Positions 36,701 to 47,218 of a stretch of 64,000 nucleotides of DNA are shown piece after piece. The translations under genes were made by a program, and so were the position numbers. The DNA is from Nyssa sinensis (lineage: Eukaryota > Streptophyta > Magnoliopsida > Cornales > Nyssaceae). The stretch is from positions 64,264,688-64,328,687 of the forward strand of contig CM018031.1 of NCBI GenBank assembly GCA_008638375.1. Reading direction: 5' to 3'. Under the pieces are notes generated by a model. That model was not told where the DNA came from and did no database searches. It saw nothing but the letters and a program-made list of their open reading frames with translations. Positions within the stretch are counted from its first letter, which is position 1. Each line of letters opens with the position of its first letter.

Positions 36701-37560
36701 GAACCTCTTCAATATTCAGAATTATAAAATTTGCCATTATTTTGCATCATGAGATGATGCAACATTTACTTATATAAAAAAAAATGCAATGATGCAACAT
36801 TAGCTTCATGGTGAAATAATAAAAACCATCATTATCGGTTTGTTCTTCTTCTTTTATTCTTCATTTAAAAAGTAAAAAAAAAAAAGAAAAGAAAAGAAAA
36901 AGAAAAGAAGGCTTTACTGATATGGTCAACTAATTTCCAAACATCAGGGAGCTTCAATTTTCAATTATACATGAAGGCTCTGATTTTCACCTTTTGCTGT
37001 ACTGTACATATTTGTTGAGACTGGGAGTGTGCTTTGATCATTTCACACACTATTTGTTTTAAAGTAATAATGTTGGTACGGTAGATTGCAGATATGGCAC
37101 AATTTATTGTCATTTGAAAATGTCATATATCAGATATTTCGGCAGAAATATAATTTACAGTCTACATGCCTTATGCATGAGTCCATGATATCTATATTTT
37201 CATTACTTTGATGTGTTGCTGTGTTGCATAGGTAGAGCCTTGCTTGTTGATATGGAGACATGGGTGGCTATTTTGCATAAGAAGTGCTTAAGAAGGTGAT
37301 TTTAGAGACATGAACAATATGTCTGGGACCTGGCAGAAAGGTGAATTATGAGGCCTGAAGAAAAATGTCATGTTGAGGTGAAGTTTAATCAAAAGTTGTT
37401 GGTGGAGATTTTGGTACCGTCTAGATGGTTTCAGATCTCGGTAAATTTCTTGAATATAACATTTTTTTTTTTTATTTGCTTGATCTTTTCTTGGCCAATA
37501 ACTGTTATTTGGAAACTTTGCATTCCAATATGTGTGCATTTAGATGCTTATGCTCATATA
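33786..37560 (+). other. Untranslated-exon-like segment and unidentified coding remnants
   Basis: 33830-34041 is GC-rich and ends CTTCTCAG/GTATGT, like a leader exon with donor. Downstream, short stretches read like protein in shifting frames: RETPLKDALAIKVKTFLAQN near 34210, ASLEMEERTVGALRKLL near 34720, LIEIKDKFVESVAEGHRQRT near 34980, GICQDPIYVAKLFS near 35405, ALFDELFESTGIGIGYYSKN near 35820, and CHVEVKFNQKLLVEILVPSR near 37365. Stops and frameshifts separate them, and exon borders are not convincing. I do not recognise the family. It may be a decayed gene, perhaps interrupted by the LINE piece at about 36210-36490. Confidence 0.35.
36210..36490 (+). pseudogene. LINE ORF2 3' fragment
   Basis: Plus-strand frames give RLEKIQRDFLWMG, then PIKRGGVGYRRF and FNQALLCKWL, matching the conserved region after the RT domain of plant L1-type LINEs (IQRDFLW ... 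GGLG ... NQALLGKWLWR). Stops and frameshifts are present. The fragment is truncated on both sides. Confidence 0.7.
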
Positions 37561-38379
37561 TGAAATAAATCTTAGTTCTCAGGTGCATTTTGGGAGACAT
37601 GGAGCATTTTGGTAGCACTACATATTGATGCATGCTGTTGTTTACTAGGATTATGCCAAAATTTTGGAGAGTCAATGGTGTTGTCCAGCCTTTTATTCAT
37701 GTTATAACCAAAGAGAGGAACAAAAAAACTCAAGAAAACAAAAATAAGGGGGGTTTTGTGGTTTTGTGTGTGTGGGTGGGGCTCTGATTACAGACTAAAT
37801 TAGATGAGGACCCTCCAAACCTCTGTGTCATCATGGGCGTCTTGGAATTTTGTTGACAACAGACTGTATATTGCGACGGCCAGTTTAACTGCTAAAATCA
37901 GTAACCATTCAGCTTTCCTCAAAATAATTTTTTTTTCTTCAATAAAATCATTTTTGTTTGCAAGGTTCTTTTGAATTGCTGGACCAGTCAATCTGTAAAA
38001 CCCATTCAAAGCTCGATGTGACCGGCCACTTCAATTACAAGTATATATATATATATATATTTATATATATCATAATTTGAGGGCATTGATCATTCCCCAA
38101 ATTCTTTCCCCAAGGATTGAACAACTTCTCATTTTAGGCCCAGCCGTCTGGGCTTAGTGCCTCTGTATGTTTCAGTGAGAGTCAACGACTCAACAGTAAC
38201 ATCATTGATGACAACATTCGGTGGGTCAGTATTTCTTCCTTTCTTCTCTTTCTATGTCCCTCTCTCTTTCCTTTCTAGTTCAATTGGTATCTTTTTCCGT
38301 CTTCTTTTCTTGATTATCTATGTACTAGAGTGGTTCTCTGATGATTTGTTCTATCCATGAATTAATACTTATGTTTTTT

Positions 38380-38457
<78 letters not shown>

Positions 38458-38458
38458 G
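38380..38458. repeat. Compound microsatellite (TG)n(TC)n(TA)n
   Basis: Uninterrupted TG, then TC, then TA dinucleotide runs. The open frame across it is a by-product of the repeat. Confidence 0.95.
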
Positions 38459-40004
38459 CTGGTTTGTGTATGTATGTATGTATATATATTGACACACCAC
38501 ACTGCCTTGGTGGTGTTGTTTCAAAAGTTATGATTTTTTGTTTTGAGTATTTCTTTTCACTGATTAGCTAATTCCTCAATTTGCGTTTTAATTTGTTGAT
38601 TTGTTTGAAATCTGTACTGTAAGCCAAATAATTATCACCGTAATACGTTACTTTTCTTTGTCTTATTAAATTTTATTTCCTTGTTCACATCTATGATTGT
38701 AGTTTGAACTGTCTTTGTGATTGACTGTTCAGTTTTTTACACTCTTTGTTCGAGTACAATGGCTATATGGTGATATTATACTTCTTTTTTGAAATATTGG
38801 AAGTTAGTGTAAAAAAAAACTATACATTTTTTTTTGGATAATCCTTTTCATATTTTTACTAAATTTATTTGTTATTATTTATTAATATATTAACTCTGAT
38901 TGACCTTGGGTACCAGTGACCTAATCTCTTTTCCAATTCATTGATTGGTCTGGTTTTTAAAACATTGATTTTGAGTGGAGGTGGAGATTTGATTTCTAGG
39001 GCTAGCTTACCTACACACACATCATTCTTCTCATATAATGCATTAGATAAGTATTTATTGTGCCATCCTACTTATATAATATGAATAATGTTTTAAATAA
39101 ATGGGAAGGAAAAATTTACTGTTAAGTTAGAACTTTGAAGGAACTGAGTTGACCCCTGGTGACCCTAATTAAAGATGGTATTGCGGAGGTTGTCATGAGC
39201 TCATCTTGCATGAGACTAGCTGTTCTCTGTTTTCAATTTGTGAATGAGATTGAGAACATGTAATACTTTGGTAAATGTTGGAACCCTATTTTTTAACACA
39301 AAAAAAAATAAAAAAAACCTCTCATGCTTAAGGTCTCTTCTACCTCCACCATGGAGGCCAAAACCTCAACGACGGTGATGAAACATTCAAAATCTCCGGC
39401 CACCATCAACCATGGGCTACCACCTCTGTCAGCAGCATGAAATATGACCCACTTGACTACGCGAACAGTGATATTGTCATGAATGGTAAGATCAAACATG
39501 ATCAATCAAACCCTAAAGTACAAGGAATTAAAAAGCCATGTAATTGCAGGTTAAAAAATCCAGAGAGATTTGTTTCCAGATTAGAGAGAGTAAAACCCTG
39601 TAATTGCAAGTTCAAATCTAGAGAGGAAAACAAAAAATTAGAAAGGCCTTATTTGGGTAAATCTCTTCATAGGCTTTCATTGGTCATTAATTCATCTTCA
39701 TACAGAATTACTTCAATTCAAGAATATCAGTCCAAGACAAACCCATCAACAAAAACAAAAGAAATTTGAGGTGTTGCGGCATCGGGTTTATGTGTATTGG
39801 TTCACCGGCACAAATTTATCTCTACAAGGGGGGCTTGCTGCATGGGTTTTTGAGGCTTGCCACAATGAGGAATTATATATATATATAAACTGAAATCAGA
39901 GCAAATCAAGTTAATCAAAGCCACTGATCAAATAAATGAAACCCAATCAATTAAATCAAAGCCACAGATCAAATAAAACAAACCCACATGCTTATAAATC
40001 AAAC

Positions 40005-40047
<43 letters not shown>

Positions 40048-40224
40048 CAAAATCATATATCCCACAACCCAGTTATTCAAATTTTATAACATTTATGATA
40101 AAAATTTATTGAGTTAAAGGGAGAGAGAAAGAGGGGAGGAGAGAGAGAGAGAGAGAGAGATTCTTCAGCTGCCATATATTTTTAGAACCAGATCAGTTGA
40201 TCATTGGGGGAGAAGGGGGATAAA

Positions 40225-40410
40225 TTATAGTAATGGTGTTATTGTCATTTAGAAAACTTTTGATACAGATCCGTTATCTTTGATGACCGAATTGGTACAG
40301 GGGAGGTTTATGTAATTTGTTAGATGAAGTAAATTTCAGAAATCTCAAGGGAGTGCAGTATATTTGTCAGAAATCTCAGGGGAGGTCGGTGTAATATTTC
40401 CTATACATGA
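40225..40410 (-). repeat. MITE-family fragment, minus orientation
   Basis: The minus strand reads 'ttacaccgacctcccctgag', 'atttctgacaaatatactgc' and 'ctcccttgagatttctga', the phrases of the family at 15252-15610 and 54355-54800. It ends about 170 bases before the TATA box of the cysteine-rich gene. Confidence 0.55.
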
Positions 40411-40577
40411 GGGGCAATTAATACTTCACCAAAGAGGCACTCCTCACACAAAATGAATGAGGCACTCTAAAACTATTCAGCACCTAAACTCTTGTGTTAT
40501 GTCAACTACCACACTACCCTCACTCTCTTGGTCATTCCAGTTTCTTTAAGGAAATGAGAAGCTTATGAATGCACTAG

Positions 40578-40585
40578 TATATAAG
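40578..40585 (+). promoter_or_regulatory. TATA box of the eight-cysteine protein gene
   Basis: TATATAAG, 76 bases upstream of the ATG at 40654. The spacing gives an expected start near 40610 and a leader of about 40 bases. Confidence 0.7.
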
Positions 40586-40653
40586 TTGCAGCAAGGAATG
40601 GTTAACTACTACTCTGCTATTTTTTGTGCATGTTAAGCTAAGAGGTAGCTAGC

Positions 40654-41112
40654 ATGGCTAAAGCCAACATTCTTGCTTTAACACTATTAATGGTGTTCCT
40701 GGCACTCAATTCCAAGATGGAGTGCCAACTGGTGCCAGGGCAGCCTCAACCTCTTCGTCCACTCTGTGTCTCCCAGTTTGCGCTTGTGAATCATGCATGC
40801 TCAATGCTGCCATACAACCCAGGCCCCCCTCCCTCCCCCCCCTCACTTCGTCCCCCTGATGATGATGATAATGGTCATGGGCATGGAAACAGGCATAGGA
40901 GTGGGCACAGACATAGGCACAGGCATAGACACCACGAAACACCTATAGAAGAGGATTGTTGCCGGTGGTTGAAGGAGGTGGACACTGAGTGTGTCTGTGA
41001 CCTGCTGATTCGCTTGCCCCCTTTCCTTTCCAAGCCGGTGCACCAATACTCTGTTATAGTCCATGATTTATGCAATGTCACTTACCAATGTGGAGGGCGA
41101 ATAAAATTTTAA
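40654..41112 (+). CDS. Secreted eight-cysteine (LTP / hybrid-inhibitor superfamily) protein with His/Arg-rich insert
   Basis: 152 residues, single exon. Residues 1-24 form a signal peptide (AKANILALTLLMVFLALNS). The mature part has the eight-cysteine pattern C...C...CC...C-x-C...C...C: PLC, HAC, DCC, ECVC, DLC, YQC, typical of the bifunctional inhibitor / lipid-transfer / 2S albumin superfamily. Between the second Cys and the CC pair lies a Pro-rich stretch (GPPPSPPSLRPP), an acidic DDDD and a His/Arg/Gly run. The first ATG follows a TATA box by 76 bases. A small helical disulphide protein acting in the wall or apoplast is expected from the family; the ligand is unknown. The long charged insert is unusual. 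Confidence 0.85.
   Translation: MAKANILALTLLMVFLALNSKMECQLVPGQPQPLRPLCVSQFALVNHACSMLPYNPGPPPSPPSLRPPDDDDNGHGHGNRHRSGHRHRHRHRHHETPIEEDCCRWLKEVDTECVCDLLIRLPPFLSKPVHQYSVIVHDLCNVTYQCGGRIKF
40870..40938 (+). repeat. Degenerate 6-bp repeat (cataggcacagg type) coding a His/Arg run
   Basis: Repeated 'cataggcacagg/catgggcatgg' hexamers inside the cysteine-rich gene, translating as alternating His with Gly or Arg. The repeat length is a multiple of three, so copy changes keep frame. Confidence 0.85.
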
Positions 41113-41482
41113 ATGTTACATTTTCACCGTGATGCATCTAAATATGTGCCTTAGTGGGGGAATTATAGTTTTCATGTTTGGTTAAATATGTCTTGGCGTT
41201 GATGTTGAATTAGGGTTATTTGCAATTTCTACTGAATTTTCTTATAGAGATGTAACCTCTAATCTTATGCTTGGTTGGTTATCTTTTGCTTGTTAGCTGT
41301 GTTGCCTTTATTGTTTTATGACTGACTGCAGCTGTTGGTTTGGGCATATAACTCTATCCAAAAATTATATCAATGAAGTCATCATAAAATATGGAACAAA
41401 TTTGTGTAAATAAATTAAATATCATGTTCACAGCAAAACTGGAAAAAGAAAAAATAACGTGTATGTTTATCATTATCTGTAT

Positions 41483-41514
41483 CCCCCCCGCCCCTGCCCC
41501 TGCCCCTGCCCCCG
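41483..41514 (-). other. Potential G-quadruplex tract (GGGGCA)n
   Basis: The minus strand reads four or more runs of at least four G separated by CA: GGGGGCAGGGGCAGGGGCAG and onward. It meets the usual sequence rule for a stable quadruplex. It lies 0.4 kb downstream of the eight-cysteine gene. Confidence 0.6.
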
Positions 41515-42293
41515 CTTGGGTTGGCCGAGCACTAAACTTATCTGAATCAGACAGCTTTGAGCTAAGATACTAGGTGTCTTGCTCTTATGGTTTGTGACAA
41601 TGATGAAGACATTCATGGAATGGATTGGCATAAGGTTGAATCAGGCACCTATAGAATTTGTATTACATGTTGTGTTAGAATATCTTCACTGGGTTGCCCG
41701 TCTTCAAATGGAGTTATATGCTGATAATGATCATTGGCTAATTGTCAAGAACAGTGGAGGTTGATTGATAGGAGATTATTCCAAGCTTATCTTTATTTTT
41801 CGAAGAATAGTTGACTAGTAAGTTGTTGCAATCACGAGTATTCTTGCCCCTTTTTTCCGAAACGTTCATGTTTGCTTAAAAAGCATGCAAGTGGATTGGA
41901 TTGATGGCATTCATTAGTTGATTGAAAATTTACTTTTCTTTTCTAATTGAGCAAGGTCCCTTTTCAGAGAAAGATGAAGACCTAGCAGATAATTTTTGGA
42001 TGATCAAAAGGAAACAGTAATACCAAAGGTGCCGTCATGCAAATGGTTTGCGCACCCACGCTCTCTGGTTGGTGAATTTTTTTGTCGTCTGTTTCTGAAT
42101 TTAGTTGTAATGTGCGTGCGCCGTGTTGTGTACGTGGGCGGCCTTCCACTAATACAGTTGAAAACAGATTAAGGAGCTATTCCTCAAAAGAGAGTTTGTT
42201 TGGACTATATTAACTTTTTTTTCTCTTTCGCAAGTGATAAGGAAATCATTAGACATTTAGTGGGTATATAGAATTAAGAGTGTAGAAGCGTAA

Positions 42294-42331
42294 ACCACAC
42301 ACACACACACAGATATATATATATATATATA

Positions 42332-42373
<42 letters not shown>
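42294..42373. repeat. Compound microsatellite (AC)n(AT)n(GA)n
   Basis: Consecutive dinucleotide runs. The minus-strand open frame through it is an artefact. Confidence 0.93.
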
Positions 42374-42375
<2 letters not shown>

Positions 42376-42838
42376 AGGGCTACTGGACGGGAATGGAACC
42401 CACAAAGAAAAGTGTCCGTACACACTATTATGTACCTTCGCTCCATATTTCAATTTTCAGGTGCCTTGTTAAGGATTAATTACGTCATCATGAGCTATAA
42501 ATTGCTGGAAAAACTTACAAAATGGAAAACACACACAATAACGATGGGCATAATTTCTACTTTTTTCCTCTTTAATAAAAAAGGCATCTCCATCTCCATC
42601 TCTACGGGTACCCAAAAAAAAAAAAATACTTTTCGACAGTTGGAATTTATTTTAAACTCTCAATTGTTGCATTATATTATTTCAGAGACAGTGAGCCTCA
42701 ATTATTTGAAAAGTGCACGATACTATTTATTCACTACACCAGATTGGAAAGAGGTCAATGTCTAACGTTGACATCAACAGTATCAAAATTGCCAAATGCC
42801 ATATTGCAATAGCACGATAAAAAGTCGCAACTTGCACT

Positions 42839-43810
42839 CTAGTGAGTTGCAGCTGCCATTGCCGGCGCCCTAATGGCCGGCAGAGACACTCTGGCATAGT
42901 TGTCCGTGCTGAGATTGTAAAGGAATCGGCTAACAATCATGGTGCTCGGTCCCGCCACTAGCTCTTCCCATGCCTCATCGGCTTCTTCGCCACTCTTTCT
43001 GAACACATCCGTGGCATCCAGCCGGTGCACCTTCCATCTCTTGACATCTCGAAGCCGATGTATTTTCTTCAGCTGGCGGCATGCGAGCTCGCATGTGTTG
43101 TATTTGATTGCTTGTATTGCTTCATGAAGTAGTCTAGCTTTATTTTTTCCTTCTGCTCGAAAATATGCGTCGAACTCTGGGATGCCGATCGCTCGCCTTA
43201 TTCCCCGTGAATAATCAGCATTTGGGTCGAACATATTTCTTACCTCCTCCACCATGCCGGCTTCCACCATCCGATCAACTCGCTGGCATAAAACCGATTG
43301 TAGCACAGGCATTGAAACGTCGACCCAAAGAAAGCAACATTCGTACCTTGATCGAAACCCAAAATCCTCATTATCAACCAATTCTTCAATGTATGAATTG
43401 GAGCCACCAACGATGATTGGAAGCTTCCCTCTATTTACAATGGATTTCAGAGAAAGTGAAGCACTGTTGCAGAAGTTTGTGGCAGTAAAATCTGCAATAG
43501 GATCAATCACTCCAAGGAGATGGTGAGGCACGCCGCAGCTCTCTTCCTCAGTAATCTTATTGGTGACTATGTCGAGTCCTTGGTACACTTGCATTTTATC
43601 CGAGTTCACTATCTCGGCGACGGACTGGGTGGCGAGGTCGATGGAGAGTCTCGACTTGCCGGTTCCGGTTGGTCCAATTACAATCACCACCTTCTCCTTC
43701 TGTGGCCGGAGTCTGATCACTGGCATGTTAATCCGTCCACTTCCACTAGGAATGTTAAGTAGAGGCCCAAGAGGGTGTGCTTGTTTCCACATGACCATGG
43801 ACATTCCCAT
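42839..43810 (-). CDS. IPT: Adenylate isopentenyltransferase (cytokinin synthase), intronless
   Basis: 323 residues, one exon, ending TAG. It transfers the dimethylallyl group from DMAPP to ATP/ADP, the first step of cytokinin synthesis. The P-loop GPTGTGKS is at residues 46-53, followed by SRLSIDLA; then EIVNSDKMQVYQGLDIVTNK (about 66-85), GVPHHLLG (93-100), GGSNSYIEEL (135-144) and the RRAIGIPEF / YNTCELACRQLKKIHRL region (205-254). The pattern and intronless structure fit plant ATP/ADP-type IPTs; tRNA-type IPTs are longer and have introns. I cannot assign a paralogue number. The N-terminus offers ATGs at residues 1, 3, 5 and 7. The C-terminal CaaX prenylation box known in some paralogues is absent (ends ATH). 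No frame damage seen. Confidence 0.93.
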   Translation of the reverse strand: MGMSMVMWKQAHPLGPLLNIPSGSGRINMPVIRLRPQKEKVVIVIGPTGTGKSRLSIDLATQSVAEIVNSDKMQVYQGLDIVTNKITEEESCGVPHHLLGVIDPIADFTATNFCNSASLSLKSIVNRGKLPIIVGGSNSYIEELVDNEDFGFRSRYECCFLWVDVSMPVLQSVLCQRVDRMVEAGMVEEVRNMFDPNADYSRGIRRAIGIPEFDAYFRAEGKNKARLLHEAIQAIKYNTCELACRQLKKIHRLRDVKRWKVHRLDATDVFRKSGEEADEAWEELVAGPSTMIVSRFLYNLSTDNYARVSLPAIRAPAMAAATH

Positions 43811-44156
43811 AGTCTAAGAATAGACAAAAATTAAGCAACTACACAAAGACAAAAAGAGTTAGCATATGATATCCTTGTTGAGATAGAGAGATGGCGAGGA
43901 AAGAAATGAGGATTTTTGGCCAGCTTTTGCGTAATGACTGTGTAAATCGTGGCCGGTACAAGCTTATCTTCCACACTGATATCGAAGGTTATAGTCAATA
44001 GGAATACAATTTTCGCTCAAAAACACTCCACGAGTCATATGTAGTGAAGCTACTCATGAGATTTGAGTATTTATGGAGAAATTCAGGAATTTTAGTCAAT
44101 TTTCAATTGCAACTTGGATGAGTGGACTAGTAAAGAATCCTGGCCTCAAATTTTCC

Positions 44157-44188
<32 letters not shown>

Positions 44189-45590
44189 GTACATATATAG
44201 AGGGTTATATGTTCTTTTCCTTTTTAATTTTTGATTGGAGGTTAAATATTTGATACCCTTGGAAAACCAATGGCCTGACTAAGAATACTGTTTGAGAGAG
44301 AGGTAGAGAGCAGTGGGCAAAAGAGGTTCTCTTGGTGATGGTTTGATAATTTAAGGTGGTTATTGTATATATAAATAAATGGTTGAAGAATATATGTGTG
44401 TATATAAAAACTTTATGTGTGGAGGACTTTGCTTTTCATTGGTGTTGTTTGTTGGTATGTTCACTAGTCATCCTTTCTGCACAATATAATATTAATAATA
44501 TTCCGCTTTTTAGCTAAGATAATAATGTCAATGCAAGAAAGCTTTCTTTTTTTAAAAAAGACTGCAAGGTCTTTGGTGCAATACTTGGTATTACCTTTTC
44601 AATAAGTAAAATTTGTGCAAAATAATTGTGTAATAAGATTCCAATTTTCAATCCGGTCACTCGACAAAAGATGCTGGTTGGTGGACTCGATTCTAAGTTA
44701 AAATAGATACTCGTACAGTTTGGATACGGAATAAGTCCTACTTTTTAATTTAGAAAAGCTACTTTGGGAATTTTTTTTAGGAATTAATACTTAGTATAAT
44801 TTCTACTAATGGTATTCTCATGATCATGATAAGAATTAATACTTGGAAGTTGACCGATGGCCTACCCAGGGAAAAAATGAAAAAGACTGATTGTTAAGCT
44901 AGTTTGGAATCATATTTAAATGGATCTTTTTCAATCAACATCTGATTCTGATACCCTTTTGCAAGTGGTGCTGATTGCACATTTTCTGGCAGCAAATCAA
45001 ATAATAATTTCTGGGTTTGGGAATAAAATTAAAAGTCTCTGTTTGGTAGAAAAGATGGAAAACTAAGAGAGAGAAGACCGGCGATAAAAAGGCACTCCCA
45101 GAGAGAGAGAGGGGGGAGGGGGGTTGCTCTCCTCTTGTTGCATTTGTGCAAAAAGGCAAAAGTAATAAGTATTTCCAATATTAGATGCGTTTTTGAAAAA
45201 AGAACATTTCAGAGTTTAAATTGAATTATATATATATATATATTAATATTTAATTTAATATTTTCAAAATGTTCATTTGAGCATTTTTCAAATTCGAATG
45301 TCCTATTTTGAAAAGGTAATCCATGAAGGATTTTTTCGAATTCTCGTTTAGCAAATACCTATTTTTTTATTTATGTAACACATTCAATACTTTTAATAGC
45401 TCATTTAAACACTACATATCATTTAATCATGTTTCAAATATATTCATCTAAATACTTACAACTTAATTCAAATCGTATTTTTTTTAAATCATATTTTTTC
45501 ACCATTCAGCTAAACGAGTATTATGAATTTATTTTAGTAGATTCTAATTACTTGTGTTTATGAGTAAGAAAAAGTATTGAAAAAAAAAAG

Positions 45591-45630
<40 letters not shown>

Positions 45631-46119
45631 CTCACTTAAAAGTGCCAAAGTCAGTCTAAAGTGACTCAAAATAAAAGTTCCGTCCCTTTTCTTTCCATCT
45701 GATTTTTGAGCAAGAAAGAATATGATTATTATTATAATTTCCTTCACTATTTCACTCCTTTCTCTCTGCCTTTCTGTCAAATGATGCCATGTGAATGAAT
45801 ATCATTTCATTTCAACAATTGCGGAGGAAAGCAGCCACAAAGGAAGTACGAGAGTGAAGTTGTGACACCTGGGCTGGACAAGCAGACAAAGCGCTTGAAT
45901 CAATTATATAAAGTTGAATGAACTTAAGAGTCAGCATGTACATTATTCCATGAGTGAAGAAATATATAAGCTCAATTGGGTTAAGTAACTCAGTGATCTT
46001 GAACGATGAAGTGTGGATAGTTATTGGATTTTTCAGTATATGGAATTAAGATACTCGTGTGAATGGTTAGATCGTTATTTAACATGTGTAATTTATTTGT
46101 GTAGGGTGATATTGGCACG
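43811..46119. other. IPT upstream region and intergenic spacer
   Basis: On the minus strand this is the IPT promoter side. A (CT)n(TA)n tract lies at about 44158-44188 and (TA)n runs at about 45227-45242 and 45597-45628. No gene is supported up to the copia insertion. The TATA box for IPT cannot be chosen among many AT-rich candidates. Confidence 0.5.
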
Positions 46120-46124
46120 TGAAT

Positions 46125-46267
46125 TGTGAAAAAATATAGAATATCTTTGTATTTTATATTTATTGTATTTATTTTAGGAATGTTTTTTTAGGGTTTTCTT
46201 ATATATACACATGTATTGGTACGAATTTCTTCAATGAAAATATACCCAACTTATTAGAAATCTTTCA
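46125..46267 (+). repeat. Copia 5' LTR (143 bp)
   Basis: Starts TGTGAAAAAATATAG, ends ATCTTTCA. It carries a TATA-like 'tatatatac' at about 46201. Small differences from the 3' LTR (for example aaaaaa/aaagaa and single-base changes) show age since insertion. Confidence 0.93.
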
Positions 46268-46950
46268 TGGTATCAGAGCCTCCTTCCCTCTGACTTTCGT
46301 TTGCTTTCTACAGCTTTCTTTTTCTCTTTCTGATTAGCTTGCGCCGCTTCTTGCTTTCTTTTTTCCTTTTTCTTTTCTTTCCCAGCCGCAACTCTCCTTT
46401 TTGTTTTTTCTCTATGCAGCTTCCTTTTTCTTCTTCTCTTCCAAGCGTCAATCGCCTACTATTCTCTAGCCGCCGCTTTTCTTTCCAAATCTCTTTTTCT
46501 TCTCCAGCCGCCTCTCTTTTCTTTTCCTTTATTTATTTATTTTTTCAATCTCTGCCGCAGCCCTTATGTTTTTTCTTCTTTTCTTTTTATGAAAATATAC
46601 CCAACTTATTAAAAATCTTTCATGGTATCAAAGCCTCATTCCCTCTGACTTTCTTTTGCTTTCTACAGCTTTCTTTTTCTCTTTTTGATCAACCTGCGCC
46701 GCTTCTTGCTTTCTTTTTTTTTTCTTTCCCAGCCGCAACTCTCCTTTTTGTTTTTTCTCTGTGCAGCTTCCCTTTTCTTCTTCTCTTCCAAGCGCTAGCA
46801 GCCTACTATTCTCCAGCCGCTGCTTTTCTTTCCAAATCTCTTTTTCTTCTCCAGCCGCCTCTCTTTTCTTTTCCTTTATTTATTTATTTTTTCAATCTCT
46901 ATCGTAACCCTTATGTTTTTTCTTCTCTTTCTTTTTCTCCCAGCTTGCGC
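46240..46950 (+). repeat. Tandem duplication of LTR end, PBS and leader inside the copia element
   Basis: The block from 'atgaaaatatacccaactta' (about 46244) through PBS and the pyrimidine-rich leader recurs from about 46588, period roughly 345 bases, with a decayed PBS (tggtatcaaagcc at about 46623). A third partial start (cttgcgccgcttttc) appears near 46943. The open frames here are CT-rich low complexity, not gag. Confidence 0.85.
46268..46280 (+). promoter_or_regulatory. Primer binding site, initiator Met tRNA type
   Basis: TGGTATCAGAGCC directly after the LTR end, complementary to the 3' end of plant initiator methionine tRNA. Confidence 0.9.
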
Positions 46951-47218
46951 CGCTTTTCTTTTTCCTTGTTATCCTTCTCCAGTTGCTTTTTTTTTTATTT
47001 GTTTCCTGCTGCTGCGCCGCCCTCTTTCTTTTATTTCTTTCCCTGATTTGTTTTTTGCATCTGCCTTCTTGCCCCGCTTTCTCTCTTGTTGCTTCTATTC
47101 TTTTTTATTCTGCTTTGCGCCACTAGCCGCCGTTCTCTTTTTCTCTTTCTTACAACTTGTCCTTAAAAATTTACAGTTAATTCAGAATACCCCAATTGTT
47201 ATTACACTTACATTACAA

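Larger units (their letters stand above)
37561..40570. other. Intergenic spacer with microsatellites
   Basis: Contains (TA)n at about 38042-38070, the (TG)n(TC)n(TA)n compound repeat at 38380-38458, (AC)n(TA)n at about 40005-40048, (GA)n at about 40139-40160 and a MITE-family piece at 40225-40410. A frame at 39437-39769 carries two 'PCNC.LK' stretches but has no recognisable homologue. No gene supported. Confidence 0.5.
41113..42838. other. Intergenic region between the eight-cysteine gene and the IPT gene
   Basis: Convergent 3' ends. Contains a C-rich (CCCCTG)n tract at 41483-41514 and an (AC)n(AT)n(GA)n compound microsatellite at about 42294-42373. A frame at 41579-41764 reads protein-like (IEFVLHVVLEYLHWVARLQM) but has no recognised family and no flanking gene signals. 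Confidence 0.45.

Noticed and set aside
38341..38571. 76-codon frame with VCVCVC-SLSLSL-YIYIYI runs
   Set aside because: Pure translation of a (TG)(TC)(TA) compound microsatellite.
40706..41081. Three minus-strand frames opposite the eight-cysteine gene
   Set aside because: Shadows of the real plus-strand gene, which has a signal peptide, TATA box and cysteine pattern.
42412..42765. 117-codon plus-strand frame
   Set aside because: Spans AT-rich spacer beyond a microsatellite; no recognisable domain or upstream signals.
42939..43817. Several plus-strand frames opposite the IPT gene
   Set aside because: Shadow frames on the complement of a well-supported coding exon.
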